A DNA stretch of 41,578 nucleotides from Pelagibacteraceae bacterium AG-426-I15 (GCA_003213135.1 QCNT01000006.1:1-41578); one strand, 5' to 3'; counted from the stretch's first letter, positions 8,750 through 19,050 are shown. Numbers and translations are program-made. The notes: generated by a model not told the origin, from the sequence alone.

Positions 8750-10061
8750 GCAAAGAAATCTTAACTTGCAAACCCTTGTATTTACTTTCAGATAAAGAAA
8801 TATTTCCACCATGTGATTTTGCTATATCTTGCGCAACAGAAAGCCCAAGACCCACACCAGATTTATTTAATCCCCTGCTTTTATCAACTCTATAAAATGG
8901 TCTAAAAACATTAGTCCGTTCATTTTTTGGTATACCTGGACCATTGTCATCCACAGTTATAATTAAACTATTTACTGTTTTTTTAATATCTATAAAAATT
9001 TTAGATCCATAAGTTAATCCATTTTCTAAAATATTTAAAATACATCTTTTTATTAAGTTATTTCTTCCGTTAAACTCAAAATTTTGTTCAGCATGAAATT
9101 CATATTTATTTGAATCATATTTTTTTAATAAATTTAAAATCATAGCGTTCAAACCGAAATTAATTGATTTTTCCTCTGTTTGAGATTTTGCATACTGAAG
9201 ATAATCATTTAACATTTTCTCCATTTCATCTATATCGTCTCCCATTTTATTCGCCATCTCTTTTTTTTCTAACAAAGCTAACTGTAATTTTAATCGAGTC
9301 AGGGGAGTTCTTAAGTCGTGGCTGATACCCGAGAGCATTTCTGATCTTTGAGTAAGGTGTCTATTAATTCTTTTCATCATTCTGTCAAATTCAAATGTAG
9401 CTTCTCTAATTTCTAAAGCTCCACTAGGTCTTAAATTTTCTACATTTTCTCCTTTACCAAATCTTTTTGCAGCTTTTGATAAGTTGACAATCGGCCTAGT
9501 CTGATTTTTAAGAAATATTAAAGCTATAAAAATTAAAATTAAAGACGGCAGAGTTAACCACAAAACAAATATTCTAACAGAAGATGGTGCAATTTTATCT
9601 TTTGAAAAAAAAATTTGAATAATTCTGTCTTCAGATTTAATCCTAAGATCAACTAAATCAATGTAGGTAACAGTATCAAACCAGTAATTCTCTCCAAAAA
9701 CAGATTTCATTTCTCGTCTCAGAGATCTGTCCATGGGACTGAAACGTCTATCTGATTTTGTTAAAGGAAGTAACTCATCTTTTTTAATATTAATTACAAA
9801 ATCAAAATTTTTTTTATAGGAGTTTGTTAAAAATTGTATATTTTTACTATCCTCTGATCTATATACATCAAAAAGAGTTTTTATTTCGCTCACAAGAGAT
9901 CTTGTCATTCCCTTATTTGCTTTGATCCAAATACTATCAAAAAAGACTATAGAGATTGTTACTTGCAATATTATTATTGGAGCAGCAACTATTATTAACG
10001 CTCGGTAAAATAACCTTTTTGGTAAGATTTTTTTTAATAATTTATTTAATCCAAAGGACAT
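8742..10061 (-). CDS. Sensor histidine kinase, EnvZ type
   Basis: This membrane histidine kinase is the probable partner of the response regulator encoded just upstream. Domain order: membrane helix 1 (about 20-41), a periplasmic domain of roughly 120 residues, membrane helix 2 (about 163-184), HAMP (about 185-238), DHp with phospho-acceptor His248 in GISHDLRTPLTRLK, and a HATPase_c domain with the N box (NILENGLTYG, 343-352), G1 DDNGPGIP (371-378) and G2 GVGLGLSVAQDIAKSHGG. The DHp sequence is the OmpR-partner (EnvZ/HisKA) type. It overlaps the regulator gene by 20 bases. The signal sensed is unknown. Confidence 0.93.
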   Translation of the reverse strand: MSFGLNKLLKKILPKRLFYRALIIVAAPIIILQVTISIVFFDSIWIKANKGMTRSLVSEIKTLFDVYRSEDSKNIQFLTNSYKKNFDFVINIKKDELLPLTKSDRRFSPMDRSLRREMKSVFGENYWFDTVTYIDLVDLRIKSEDRIIQIFFSKDKIAPSSVRIFVLWLTLPSLILIFIALIFLKNQTRPIVNLSKAAKRFGKGENVENLRPSGALEIREATFEFDRMMKRINRHLTQRSEMLSGISHDLRTPLTRLKLQLALLEKKEMANKMGDDIDEMEKMLNDYLQYAKSQTEEKSINFGLNAMILNLLKKYDSNKYEFHAEQNFEFNGRNNLIKRCILNILENGLTYGSKIFIDIKKTVNSLIITVDDNGPGIPKNERTNVFRPFYRVDKSRGLNKSGVGLGLSVAQDIAKSHGGNISLSESKYKGLQVKISLPI

Positions 10062-10716
10062 ACCCTGACCCCCTAATAGTTTGTAAAAATTTTGGACTTT
10101 TTGGATTTATTTCAATTTTTTTTCTCAACCTTGTTATCATTACATCAATTGATCTTTCCTTAGAGATTTTAGAGACTTTACTAATATCTTCCCGAGAGAA
10201 AATTTTACCAGGTGAAGATAGCATTTTAACAAGTACATTTTTTTCAGATGAATTTATCTTTTCTATTTTACCGTTAAGTTTAATCGTCATTTTATTAAGA
10301 TTTAATTCCGCATCTCCAATTTGTGTAATTTCATTTAAAACATTATTTTTATTTTTTATAATATTTTTTATTCTTAAAAGTAGCTCTTGAGGCTCAAAGG
10401 GTTTACCTAAATAATCATCGGCTCCTAACTCTAAACCCTGTATTCTATTTTCAACCTCTCCTTTAGCTGTCAAAAGTAATACAGGAATATTTTTAGATTG
10501 TTTTAATTCTTCTGTAAGTTCATAGCCACTTTGGCCTGGCATCATTACGTCTAAGATAATCAAATTAAAATCAAAAATATCAATTTTATTTTTTGCATCT
10601 CTTGCATCTATAGCAGTTGACACTATATACCCTTTTTCAACCAAAAACTGTTTTACCAATTCTCTGATTTTATTGTCATCATCAACAACTAAAATATGAA
10701 ATTTATTTGTTTCCAT
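10042..10716 (-). CDS. petR: OmpR-family response regulator, PetR-like
   Basis: A two-domain regulator of 224 residues. The receiver domain has acidic residues 12-14 (VVDDDN), phospho-acceptor Asp56 (ILDVMMPG), Thr83 (LLTAKG) and Lys105 (GKPFEP). The C-terminal winged helix (about 130-224) ends in RSIDVMITRLRKKIE..P..PKFLQTIRGSGYVL. The arrangement MarR-type regulator, OmpR-type regulator, kinase beside ilvE resembles the alphaproteobacterial petP-petR context; in Rhodobacter capsulatus these genes lie upstream of petABC. The family assignment is firm, the PetR label is by context. It overlaps both neighbours (14 and 20 bases). Confidence 0.9.
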   Translation of the reverse strand: METNKFHILVVDDDNKIRELVKQFLVEKGYIVSTAIDARDAKNKIDIFDFNLIILDVMMPGQSGYELTEELKQSKNIPVLLLTAKGEVENRIQGLELGADDYLGKPFEPQELLLRIKNIIKNKNNVLNEITQIGDAELNLNKMTIKLNGKIEKINSSEKNVLVKMLSSPGKIFSREDISKVSKISKERSIDVMITRLRKKIEINPKSPKFLQTIRGSGYVLWIK

Positions 10717-11146
10717 TTATTATCCTTTTGAGAACTTCTTTAAATTGAACCACTGATCTTGGGTCAGAATTTTTTAATGCATTAAAAATTCTCTTTTTTT
10801 GACTTTCGAAAACTTCAGAATAAATTTTTTTACCATTATCATCAAGATAAAGAAGTCTTCTTCTTGTGTCTAAATTGTCTATAGATTGCTTTATCATCTT
10901 AAGGCGCTTTAAATCTCTCAAAACTCTATTTAAACTCTGTTTTGTAATTTTTAGTTTAAATAATAATTCGCTAACATTGATTCCCTCGTCTCTCTCAATT
11001 AATTGCAATGTTCTAAAGTGCGCTGAGCCTAATGACCTTTTCTTAAGTGCTTCTTTGGGGTCTGAAAAGGTTTCTCTGTAAGCGTGGAGAAGCAATTGCA
11101 AGCAATCTTTTATTTGATCATCTTTTAAATAGAGTAAATCTTTCAT
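10703..11146 (-). CDS. petP: MarR-family transcriptional regulator, PetP-like
   Basis: This is a 147-residue winged-helix protein. The HTH region reads FRTLQLIERDEGINVSELLFKLKITKQSLNRVLRDLKRLKMIKQ, followed by a wing with DNLDTRRRLLYLDDNGKK, the standard MarR layout. The N- and C-terminal helices would form the dimer interface. I chose ATG 11146 (MKDLLYLKDDQ) instead of a TTG at 11182, which lies in the ilvE promoter region. It is the first gene of the regulator operon and is divergent from ilvE, so binding in the 78-base spacer could affect both directions; that is inference. The PetP name rests on its pairing with the OmpR-type regulator. Confidence 0.85.
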   Translation of the reverse strand: MKDLLYLKDDQIKDCLQLLLHAYRETFSDPKEALKKRSLGSAHFRTLQLIERDEGINVSELLFKLKITKQSLNRVLRDLKRLKMIKQSIDNLDTRRRLLYLDDNGKKIYSEVFESQKKRIFNALKNSDPRSVVQFKEVLKRIINGNK

Positions 11147-11162
11147 ATTATGGTCAGATATG

Positions 11163-11189
11163 TTGACATATTTTACCAACAAATATACT
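11163..11189 (+). promoter_or_regulatory. Candidate promoter of ilvE
   Basis: A perfect -35 hexamer TTGACA (11163-11168) is followed by TATACT (11184-11189) with a 15-base spacer, shorter than the usual 16-18. It lies in the petP/ilvE divergent spacer, 35 bases before the ilvE ATG. The imperfect dyad GTTG...CAAC (11162-11180) overlapping it could be an operator for the MarR-type regulator, but the arms are short. Confidence 0.4.
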
Positions 11190-11224
11190 TTTTTGTTAGC
11201 AAAAAATTATTTATTTTTAAATTA

Positions 11225-12112
11225 ATGGAAACAATTCCTTACGATAAACGATCAGGAAAAATTTGGTTCAACGGTGAACTTGTAGACTGGAACAAAGCAA
11301 ACGTTCATCTTCTAAGTCACGGCTTACACTATGCTAGCTGTGTATTTGAAGGAGAAAGAGTTTACGATGGGGAAATTTTTAAATTAGAGGAACATACAAA
11401 AAGACTTTTCCACTCGGCAAATAGAATGGGTATAAATATGCCATACAGTGAGGAAGAAATTAATAATGCCTCTAAAGAAATTATTGCAGTTCAAAAAGTT
11501 ACAAATGGATATGTAAGACCAGTAGTTTGGAGAGGCAGTGAGATGATGGCGATATCTGCGCAGAAAAACAAAATACATGTAGCTATTGCAACATGGGAGT
11601 GGGGATCATATTTTGATCCGAAGTTAAAACTTAAAGGAATAAAACTAAATATTTCCCCCTGGAGAAGACCAGCTCCTAATTCTGTTCCATGGGATACAAA
11701 AGCAGCTGGATTATATATGATTTGTACATTGTCGAAACATGAAGCTGAAAGTAAAGGATATACAGACTCTCTAATGCTTGATCATGATGGAAATATTGCT
11801 GAAGCAACTGGAGCGAACATTTTTTTTAAAGACAAACAAGGTAATTTGCACACGCCAATACCAGATTCATTTTTAGATGGAATTACAAGAAGATGTGCAA
11901 TAGAAATTGCAAAATCTAAACGAATTAAAATTATTGAAAGAAAAATTAAGCCAGATGAAATGTCAGACTTTGTTGGCTGTTTTCTCACCGGAACAGCAGC
12001 TGAAATAACTCCAGTGTCTCAAATCGATAATTTTAAATTTGAAGTTTGTGATTTAATAAAAGATCTATCTGATAGTTATCAGAATTTAGTAAGAAAAAAA
12101 GCTGCAGCTTAA
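11225..12112 (+). CDS. ilvE: Branched-chain amino acid aminotransferase
   Basis: IlvE is a PLP-dependent fold-type IV transaminase that makes Val, Leu and Ile from their 2-oxo acids. The PLP Lys is Lys159 in VPWDTKAAGLYM, and family motifs LSHGLHYASCVFEGERVY, VRPVVWRG, EATGANIFF, TPIPDSFLDGITR and FLTGTAAEITPV are clear. The protein is 295 residues. ATG 11225 (METIPYDKRSGKIW) is chosen; an upstream in-frame start would extend into the promoter and add a hydrophobic stretch not seen in the family. Its stop overlaps the end of the convergent pgsA by 4 bases. Confidence 0.94.
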   Translation: METIPYDKRSGKIWFNGELVDWNKANVHLLSHGLHYASCVFEGERVYDGEIFKLEEHTKRLFHSANRMGINMPYSEEEINNASKEIIAVQKVTNGYVRPVVWRGSEMMAISAQKNKIHVAIATWEWGSYFDPKLKLKGIKLNISPWRRPAPNSVPWDTKAAGLYMICTLSKHEAESKGYTDSLMLDHDGNIAEATGANIFFKDKQGNLHTPIPDSFLDGITRRCAIEIAKSKRIKIIERKIKPDEMSDFVGCFLTGTAAEITPVSQIDNFKFEVCDLIKDLSDSYQNLVRKKAAA

Positions 12113-12693
12113 TATTTTTCGTCGTCACTAATTGCCGTGTCTATACCCTTGACCAAATAATCGTACCCGGTATACAGAGTAAGAATTGCGGCCGACCACA
12201 AAAGTATTATTCCAATTGTTTGCGCATTATAATCTTGAAAATTTATAATTTTATTACCCGTTTCTCCTGTTAAAAGTAATGCGATAGAGGACATTTGAAT
12301 AAATGTTTTAAATTTTGCTAAGTTAGAAACTGGCAAACTTACCTCTCTTTTTGCCATAAATTCTCTTAGACCTGAAATTAATATCTCTCTAGTTAATATG
12401 ATTATCGCTGCAATCACTTCATAATTTTTTATGATCCCATTCATTACAAGCAGTATCAATGCAGATGCGACTAATATTTTATCCGCTATCGGATCTAAAA
12501 GTTCTCCTAATTTAGACTCCTCTTTGTATAATCTTGCTAAAAATCCATCTAAGTAATCTGTAAAACTTGCGATAACAAATAGAAAAAAAGGTACTAGGTC
12601 TCCTAAAATTCCAGGAACAAAAAAAGATAAAACAAAAATTGGTACAATTATTAAACGTCCAATAGTAAGTAAATTTGGAATTTTAAATTTCAT
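12109..12693 (-). CDS. pgsA: CDP-diacylglycerol-glycerol-3-phosphate 3-phosphatidyltransferase
   Basis: PgsA makes phosphatidylglycerophosphate, the committed step to phosphatidylglycerol. The CDP-alcohol phosphotransferase signature is complete in DYLDGFLARLYKEESKLGELLDPIADK (D-G-x2-A-R-x8-G-x3-D-x3-D). The N-terminus IPNLLTIGRLIIVPIFV and the REILISGLRE motif separate it from phosphatidylserine synthase and other paralogs. The 194 residues contain about five membrane helices. It follows uvrC by 2 bases, a pairing seen in many proteobacteria. Its product is also the lipid donor for Lgt in this window. Confidence 0.94.
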   Translation of the reverse strand: MKFKIPNLLTIGRLIIVPIFVLSFFVPGILGDLVPFFLFVIASFTDYLDGFLARLYKEESKLGELLDPIADKILVASALILLVMNGIIKNYEVIAAIIILTREILISGLREFMAKREVSLPVSNLAKFKTFIQMSSIALLLTGETGNKIINFQDYNAQTIGIILLWSAAILTLYTGYDYLVKGIDTAISDDEKY

Positions 12694-12695
12694 AT

Positions 12696-14531
12696 TTAAT
12701 TTTCATGAAAAAACTCATGAATTTTTTTTGCTACTTTTTCTTCTATGCCTTTTACAGATTTTAAATCCTCAAAACTAGCTGACTCCACTGATTTTGCAGA
12801 TCCAAAATGATTAAGCAAGGCCCTTTTTCTACCCCTACCTATTCCAGAAATTTGATCCAATAGTGATTTAGATAAGCTTTTTCTTCTTTTTGCCCTGTGC
12901 GTACTAATCGCAAATCTATGAGACTCGTCCCTTAATCTTTGTAGAAAGAATAAAGTGGGATCATTTTTTTTGAATTTAAATTTCTTTTCATCATGAAAAA
13001 AAGTCTCGTCACCCGCATTTCTATTTTTACCTTTTGCTATAGCCACAATAGGAAGCTCGTGTAATCCAAGGTCGTTCAAAGTTTCTCTACTTACTGAATA
13101 TTGGCCTTTTCCTCCATCGATTAGGACCAGATCTGGCAATGCTCTTGTCGAATTTTCATCCTTAAGAGCTCTTGAAAACCTTCTTCTTAAAACTTCTTTC
13201 ATCATTCCATAATCATCATTTTTGACAGTTTCAGATTTAATATTGAATTTTCTATATCTTTTTTTAATAAAACCATCTTTGCCAAATGCGATTAAAGCTC
13301 CAACGGAGTCGGTTCCTTGAATATGGCTATTATCATAAACTTCGATAAGATTAACATTGAATTTTAAATCAAATTTGTCGGCAAGTTTATCTATTAATTT
13401 TGAATTACTTTCAGTTTCCAAAATTTTTTGAGTTAAAGCTTGCTTTGCATTTTTTTCAGCCATATTTGATACAATTTTTTCATCTTTATTTTTGGCCTCC
13501 TTAATAATGATCTGTTTTTTCTCTCTTTCTGAAAAAGTTTTTTCTAATAATTTTTCGTCACCTAAACTCTCATTCAAAAGCACTAGTCTAGGTACGCTTT
13601 TATTTTCGTAAAATTGTCCTAAAAAAGATGATAAAATTTTGCTTTCTTCCTCGTCAGGATCATGTTTAGGATAATAGGCTTGGTTTCCCCAATTTTGTTT
13701 AGATCTAAAAAAGAAAACTTGAACACAAGTTCTACCGGACTCTTTAAAGATGGAAATTACATCTGCCTCTTTTAAATTTGTTTGATTTATTTTCTGAGAA
13801 GATTGAATTTGTGTTAATGCCTTTATTCTATCTCTTATTATTGCAGCTTTTTCATAATCTAGATCATTGCTTGCTTTTTCCATTTCTTCAGATAGATTTT
13901 TTTGAATTGTTTGTGATTTTCCCGAAATAAAGTCAACTGCATCTCGGACTAAATTTTTATAATTATCTCTATCTATTTTGCCTACACATGGCGCAGAACA
14001 TCTTTTTATTTGATATAAAATACAGGCTCTATCTCTATTTCTGAAAACTGTATCATCACAGACTCTTAGTAAAAAAATTTTTTGCAAAATTTTAATTGTC
14101 CAATTTGCTGACCCAACAGAAGCAAAAGGACCAAAGTAATAACCATCTCGATTTTTTTTTCCTCTCAATTTCGTCAGTTGCGGCCACGGATCTTTTTCTC
14201 CAATGAATATATATGGAAAGGATTTATCGTCCCTTAACAATATATTAAATCTGGGTTTGTGCTTTTTAATTAAATTAGCTTCTAACAGTAGCGCTTCACT
14301 TTCATTAGATGTAGTTGTAGTTTCAAGTCTTCTTGTAAGTGACAACATCCTTTCAGTTCGTATTGGGAGATGATTATCAGATACATAGTTTTTTAAACGA
14401 CTTGGTATATTTTTAGCTTTACCCACATAAAGAATTTCATTTTTTTCACTTAACATTTTATAAATCCCAGGGTTATTTGTGAGATTTATAATTTTCTTCC
14501 TGATAACTTCTTTACCTTTTTCAATGCTCAT
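12696..14531 (-). CDS. uvrC: Excinuclease ABC subunit C
   Basis: UvrC makes the 3' and 5' incisions of nucleotide excision repair. The GIY-YIG domain ([30 protein letters not shown], about 20-50) makes the 3' cut. A Cys-containing segment ([18 protein letters not shown]), a UVR motif ([17 protein letters not shown]), an RNase H-like endonuclease part ([21 protein letters not shown]-type, then [10 protein letters not shown]) and tandem helix-hairpin-helix repeats at the C-terminus ([31 protein letters not shown]) complete the protein. The 611 residues are full length. It overlaps folB by 11 bases. uvrB is three genes upstream in the same run. Confidence 0.96.
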   Translation of the reverse strand: MSIEKGKEVIRKKIINLTNNPGIYKMLSEKNEILYVGKAKNIPSRLKNYVSDNHLPIRTERMLSLTRRLETTTTSNESEALLLEANLIKKHKPRFNILLRDDKSFPYIFIGEKDPWPQLTKLRGKKNRDGYYFGPFASVGSANWTIKILQKIFLLRVCDDTVFRNRDRACILYQIKRCSAPCVGKIDRDNYKNLVRDAVDFISGKSQTIQKNLSEEMEKASNDLDYEKAAIIRDRIKALTQIQSSQKINQTNLKEADVISIFKESGRTCVQVFFFRSKQNWGNQAYYPKHDPDEEESKILSSFLGQFYENKSVPRLVLLNESLGDEKLLEKTFSEREKKQIIIKEAKNKDEKIVSNMAEKNAKQALTQKILETESNSKLIDKLADKFDLKFNVNLIEVYDNSHIQGTDSVGALIAFGKDGFIKKRYRKFNIKSETVKNDDYGMMKEVLRRRFSRALKDENSTRALPDLVLIDGGKGQYSVSRETLNDLGLHELPIVAIAKGKNRNAGDETFFHDEKKFKFKKNDPTLFFLQRLRDESHRFAISTHRAKRRKSLSKSLLDQISGIGRGRKRALLNHFGSAKSVESASFEDLKSVKGIEEKVAKKIHEFFHEN

Positions 14532-14922
14532 TTGATCTACTTTTCTCTATTTCTATTCCTACTGAGGATGTGTTTCTAATTATATCTAATTTTTCTAATC
14601 CAATCTTAATCTTGCTAATCTTTTTATCTCTAAATAGTTTTAAAAAAATTTCATCAGCTAAATTTTCAAGAAGTTGGTAATGCTTTCTTTTTACAATATT
14701 ACTCACATTTTTTATAACTGATTCATAATTTACAATATTACTGAGTTCATTATTATTTATTAAGTTTTGATTTAAAGTAATTTCAATATTAAATCTGACT
14801 CTTTGTTTTTTCTTTTTTTCAAAAGAGTGAATTCCTATGGACATTTTTAATACCAGATCTTTTATAAAAACTTTTCTTTTATAATTATATTTCTTCTTTT
14901 CTTTAAACTTAATTAGCTTCAT
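14521..14922 (-). CDS. folB: Dihydroneopterin aldolase (FolB-like)
   Basis: FolB converts dihydroneopterin to 6-hydroxymethyl-dihydropterin in folate synthesis. The 133-residue protein keeps the family pattern: [28 protein letters not shown] (the GIH..E...QR core), a Tyr in IVNYESVI, and the [14 protein letters not shown] segment with the conserved Glu followed by [10 protein letters not shown] Lys-rich N-terminal extension of about 17 residues is unusual. It overlaps the pteridine-reductase-like SDR upstream by 4 bases (ATGA), which supports a pterin-related role. Sequence is divergent, so epimerase versus aldolase activity is open. Confidence 0.85.
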   Translation of the reverse strand: MKLIKFKEKKKYNYKRKVFIKDLVLKMSIGIHSFEKKKKQRVRFNIEITLNQNLINNNELSNIVNYESVIKNVSNIVKRKHYQLLENLADEIFLKLFRDKKISKIKIGLEKLDIIRNTSSVGIEIEKSRSNEH

Positions 14923-15674
14923 TCTTTACTCCGAATAATATCTGGAGTTTTCCATCCAAGACTTTGCCCGCTATCAACATTTATTATTTGACCGGTAACA
15001 CTATCATTTTCAATGAAGTACTTTACCATGTTACAGATATTGCTTGTGTCTACTTGCCTTTCTAATATTGTTGATTTCCATTGAGCCCTAAAGTGTCTTT
15101 CAGATTGTCTTTTATTTTTCATTGTAGGGCCAGGAGAAATTCCATTTACTCTTATGTTTGGAGCTAATTTCATAGCTGCTGTTTCTGTCAAAGTTCCTAG
15201 CGCAACTTTACTTAATGTGTAAGAAAAAAAATATGGTGTTAGCTTCTTAATTCTTTGGTCTATTATATTTACAACATTTCCTTCTTTATTTTTACAAAAT
15301 TTTTTAAAATTTTGAATCAATATTGCTGGAGCCTTAAGATTTATATTCATATGCTTTTCAAAGCTTTTTTCAGTAAAATCAGTTAGATTATCTTTTTCAA
15401 AAACAGAAGCGTTATTAATCAAACAGTCTACACCTTTCATTTTTTTATTAGCAAAAGATATTATTTTTTTTACCTCATTAAGTTTGCTTAAATTTGCCCT
15501 AATCAAATATACTTTGCTTCCGGTATTTTCTAGCTCTCTCTTAAGTTTAAGAGCCAAGTTTTTTGATTTGTGAAAATGAATCGTAATACTAACTTCATAT
15601 CCTGCTAAACTTTTTGCAATAGCAGATCCAATTCTAGTTGCACCACCAGTAATAATTATTTTTTTGGCTTCCAT
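14919..15674 (-). CDS. Short-chain dehydrogenase, pteridine reductase (PTR1/FolM)-like
   Basis: A 251-residue Rossmann-fold reductase. Cofactor loop TGGATRIG (9-16) carries the Arg of the TGx3RIG form seen in PTR1 and FolM. The catalytic set is Asp139, Tyr152 and Lys156: Asp stands where most SDRs have Ser, 13 residues before Tyr, as in pteridine reductases. The C-terminal part [11 protein letters not shown]...[17 protein letters not shown] is standard. It is coupled to folB by an ATGA overlap and overlaps uvrB by 19 bases. Reduction of dihydrobiopterin, dihydromonapterin or dihydrofolate is inferred from these residues and from context. Confidence 0.83.
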   Translation of the reverse strand: MEAKKIIITGGATRIGSAIAKSLAGYEVSITIHFHKSKNLALKLKRELENTGSKVYLIRANLSKLNEVKKIISFANKKMKGVDCLINNASVFEKDNLTDFTEKSFEKHMNINLKAPAILIQNFKKFCKNKEGNVVNIIDQRIKKLTPYFFSYTLSKVALGTLTETAAMKLAPNIRVNGISPGPTMKNKRQSERHFRAQWKSTILERQVDTSNICNMVKYFIENDSVTGQIINVDSGQSLGWKTPDIIRSKE

Positions 15675-17827
15675 TTTTTTATTGATTTTCTTGCTTTTGT
15701 ACCCGGCATACCCATCTTCGAACGCCCCTGAGGATATACTTTTTTATTCAAACTGTATTGTGAAATTTTTGGATTTAAATTTATTTCCAGCTCGTTTGTT
15801 TCCAATTTTCTTATATCGTCTCGAATTTTAGCTGCTTCTTCAAATTCAAGATTGGAAGCAGCTTCCTTCATCTTTTTATTAAGAGCCTTAAGATGCTTCT
15901 TTAAGTTTCCACCAACGTTTGAACCTTCACTTATTTTTACGTAATCTTTTTCGTAAACAGACTCTAAAATATCATTAATTTCTTTTTTAACAGACTCTGC
16001 GTTAATATTATTTTTTTTATTATATTCTAGTTGTCTTTTTCTCCTTCTATCAGTCTCTTTTATTGCCTTATCAATGCTTTTAGTAATTTTATCAGCATAT
16101 AAAATTACCTTTCCATCTATATTTCTAGCCGCTCTACCTATCGTTTGAATTAAAGAAGTTTCAGATCTTAAGAAACCTTCTTTATCAGCATCTAATATTG
16201 CAACTAGCGCACATTCAGGAATATCTAATCCCTCTCTTAAAAGATTAATACCTACTAAAATATCAAAAACACCCATTCTTAGATCTCGAATAATTTCAAT
16301 TCTTTCAAGTGTATCTATATCAGAATGCATATATCTAACCTTTAATCCATTCTCATGTAAATATTCAGTCAAGTCTTCCGCCATTTTTTTTGTAAGTGTT
16401 GTAACTAAAATTCTATATCCCTTTTCCACAATCTTATTAGACTCGTGAAACAAATCATCAACTTGAGTTTTTGCTGGCCTAATTTCAACATTTGGATCTA
16501 TCAAACCAGTTGGCCTTATTACTTGATCGATGTATTGATTTTGCGTTTGCTTTAATTCCCACGGTCCCGGTGTAGCCGATACAAAAACTGTTTGAGTTCT
16601 CATAGCATCCCATTCTTCAAATTTTAAAGGCCTATTATCCATACATGAAGGAAGTCTAAAACCATATTCTGCTAAAGTTTTTTTTCTTGTGTGATCTCCT
16701 TTGTACATACCATTTAACTGTGGAACAGTTACATGACTTTCATCTACAAATATAATAGTGTTATCTGGAAAATATTCAAAAAGAGTAGGTGGTGGTTCTC
16801 CTTTTTTTCTACCAGATAAGAATCTTGAGTAATTTTCAATACCTGCGCATGTTCCTGTAGCCTCAATCATCTCAAGGTCAAATTTTGTTCTTTCTCTAAG
16901 TCTTTGAGCTTCGAGTAGTTTATTTTCGGCTTTATGTTTTTCAAGCGTTTCTTCTAATTCTTTTTTAATTTCAATAATTGCCTGATCAATTGTTGGCTTA
17001 GGTGTAATGTAGTGGCTATTTGCGTAAAGTTTTATTATTCCTAAGGAATTTGTTCTGTCACCAGTTAGCGGATCAAATTCTTCAATCTTTTCTAATTTAT
17101 TACCAAATAAAGTTAATCTCCAAGCCCTGTCTTCCAAATGAGATGGAAATATTTCTAAATTTTCCCCTCGTACACGAAAAGTTCCTCTGTAGAAGTTTTG
17201 ATCATTCCTTTTGTATTGTAAGTTTACAAAAGTTTTTATAATTTCATCCCTTTCATATTCATAATTTTTTTTTAAAGTAAGTGTCATTTTGCTATAAGCC
17301 TCAACTGATCCAAGGCCATAAATACAAGAAACGCTCGCGACAATAATAACATCATCTCTTTCAAGCAACGATCTAGTTGCTGAGTGTCTCATTCTATCTA
17401 TTTGTTCATTTATAGATGCCTCTTTTTCAATGTAAGTGTCAGACCGAGGCACATAAGCTTCAGGCGTGTAATAATCATAATAAGATACAAAATATTCCAC
17501 AGCATTACCTGGAAAAAAACTCTTCATCTCACCATACAATTGGGCAGCAAGTGTTTTGTTTGGAGCTAAAACAAGTGCTGGTCTATTAGAGGACTCTATG
17601 ACTTTGGCCATAGTGAAGGTTTTTCCTGATCCAGTTACCCCCAATAAAACTTGTTCGTTTAATTTGCCCTGCAAATTTTTTATGATTCTTTTGATAGCTT
17701 CTGGCTGATCACCAGCAGGTTGAAAGCTACTTTTAATTTTAAATTTTATGCCTCCCTCTAGCTTCTTTCTAGGCACAGAGTTATTTGCTTCTAAATCCCC
17801 AATTTTTTCTTGATAACTATTTTGCAT
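15656..17827 (-). CDS. uvrB: Excinuclease ABC subunit B
   Basis: UvrB is the damage-verifying helicase of nucleotide excision repair. Visible motifs are Walker [10 protein letters not shown], the beta-hairpin [20 protein letters not shown], the DEAD-like DESHVT, SATPG, helicase motif VI (QTIGRAARN) and a C-terminal UVR domain ([24 protein letters not shown]) that binds UvrC. The 723 residues include an extra Lys/Arg-rich C-terminal tail ending KKWKPKK, which resembles other alphaproteobacterial UvrB. The gene heads the run uvrB-SDR-folB-uvrC-pgsA and lies 35 bases from the divergent aminotransferase gene. Confidence 0.97.
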   Translation of the reverse strand: MQNSYQEKIGDLEANNSVPRKKLEGGIKFKIKSSFQPAGDQPEAIKRIIKNLQGKLNEQVLLGVTGSGKTFTMAKVIESSNRPALVLAPNKTLAAQLYGEMKSFFPGNAVEYFVSYYDYYTPEAYVPRSDTYIEKEASINEQIDRMRHSATRSLLERDDVIIVASVSCIYGLGSVEAYSKMTLTLKKNYEYERDEIIKTFVNLQYKRNDQNFYRGTFRVRGENLEIFPSHLEDRAWRLTLFGNKLEKIEEFDPLTGDRTNSLGIIKLYANSHYITPKPTIDQAIIEIKKELEETLEKHKAENKLLEAQRLRERTKFDLEMIEATGTCAGIENYSRFLSGRKKGEPPPTLFEYFPDNTIIFVDESHVTVPQLNGMYKGDHTRKKTLAEYGFRLPSCMDNRPLKFEEWDAMRTQTVFVSATPGPWELKQTQNQYIDQVIRPTGLIDPNVEIRPAKTQVDDLFHESNKIVEKGYRILVTTLTKKMAEDLTEYLHENGLKVRYMHSDIDTLERIEIIRDLRMGVFDILVGINLLREGLDIPECALVAILDADKEGFLRSETSLIQTIGRAARNIDGKVILYADKITKSIDKAIKETDRRRKRQLEYNKKNNINAESVKKEINDILESVYEKDYVKISEGSNVGGNLKKHLKALNKKMKEAASNLEFEEAAKIRDDIRKLETNELEINLNPKISQYSLNKKVYPQGRSKMGMPGTKARKSIKKWKPKK

Positions 17828-17862
17828 TTTATGTTAATAATAACAAAATATTATAAATTTCA

Positions 17863-19050
17863 ATGAGCATAGTTTCCAATAGTTTAAAGAGAATTAAGCC
17901 ATCACCAACCATAGCTGTTACCTCAAAAGCTAGAGAAATGAGGGCTGCCGGCAAAGATGTGATTGGACTTGGAGCAGGGGAGCCTGATTTTGACACTCCA
18001 GATAATATAAAACAGGCAGCTATAGAGGCTATTAAAAATGGGGACACAAAGTATACTGCTGTTGACGGCACCCCAAAATTAAAAAAAGCTATTCAGGATA
18101 AGTTTAGGAGAGAAAACAATTTGTCCTACCAACTAGACGAAATTTCTGTAGGAACTGGCGGCAAGCAAGTTCTCTATAACGTATTTATGGCTACACTTAA
18201 TCCAGGAGACGAAGTTATAATTCCAGCACCTTACTGGGTATCTTATCCTGACATGGTTTTATTAGCTGGAGGAACACCTAAAATAGTTAAATGTTATGAA
18301 GAGAACGAATTTAAAATTACTCCAGAAGAATTAAAAAAAGCAATTGGAAAAAAAACAAAGTGGCTAGTCATAAATTCACCATCAAATCCGACAGGCTCTT
18401 GTTACACCAAAAAAGAAATTGAAGATTTATCAAAAATATTAATGGATAATAAACACGTTTTTATTCTAAGCGATGATATTTATGAACATATTACTTATGA
18501 TAATTTTAAATTTTTTACTACGGCACAGATAAGTTCTTTAAAAGATAGAACCTTAACAATGAATGGTGTCAGTAAATCTTATTCTATGACAGGTTGGAGA
18601 ATAGGATATGGAGCAGGGCCAAAAGAAATAATTAAAGCTGTAGCAAAAATTCAATCTCAATCTACAACAAACCCTTCTTCAATTAGCCAAGCAGCAGCCG
18701 TGGAAGCTTTAAATGGAACTCAGGACTTTATCAAAACTAGAGCGGATTCATTTAAAGAGAGAAGGGATTATGTCGTTAAAACACTAAATGGTATTAACGG
18801 CTTGAGTTGTTTAAAACCAAGCGGAGCTTTTTATGTATTTCCAAATTGTAAAAAATTACTTGGAGAAAAAAATAAATTAAAAACAGACAAAGAATTTGTT
18901 GAAAAATTACTTGAGAAGGCAGAAGTAGCGGTAGTTCAAGGATCTGCATTTGGGTTAGATGGATATTTTAGAATTTCCTACGCGACCTCTATGGATAATC
19001 TTAAAAAAGCTTTAGATAGAATTAAATCTTTTTGTGAAAGTTTAAACTAA
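17863..19050 (+). CDS. aspC: Aspartate/prephenate-type aminotransferase (class I)
   Basis: A 395-residue PLP aminotransferase. The Schiff-base Lys is Lys238 in SKSYSMTGWRIGY; SNPTG (174-178), the DDIYEH segment and a C-terminal FRISYATS with the substrate-carboxylate Arg are present. The N-terminus RIKPSPTIAVTSKAREMRAAGKDVIGLGAGEPDFDTP is the subgroup Ib form, many of whose alphaproteobacterial members use both aspartate and prephenate. The gene symbol is therefore by function class. It is divergent from uvrB, and its end overlaps the convergent SDR gene by 9 bases. Confidence 0.9.
   Translation: MSIVSNSLKRIKPSPTIAVTSKAREMRAAGKDVIGLGAGEPDFDTPDNIKQAAIEAIKNGDTKYTAVDGTPKLKKAIQDKFRRENNLSYQLDEISVGTGGKQVLYNVFMATLNPGDEVIIPAPYWVSYPDMVLLAGGTPKIVKCYEENEFKITPEELKKAIGKKTKWLVINSPSNPTGSCYTKKEIEDLSKILMDNKHVFILSDDIYEHITYDNFKFFTTAQISSLKDRTLTMNGVSKSYSMTGWRIGYGAGPKEIIKAVAKIQSQSTTNPSSISQAAAVEALNGTQDFIKTRADSFKERRDYVVKTLNGINGLSCLKPSGAFYVFPNCKKLLGEKNKLKTDKEFVEKLLEKAEVAVVQGSAFGLDGYFRISYATSMDNLKKALDRIKSFCESLN

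Noticed and set aside
9956-10390. A 144-codon open frame on the plus strand
   Set aside because: It runs across the kinase/regulator junction in antisense, with low-complexity Leu/Ile sequence and no recognisable domain.
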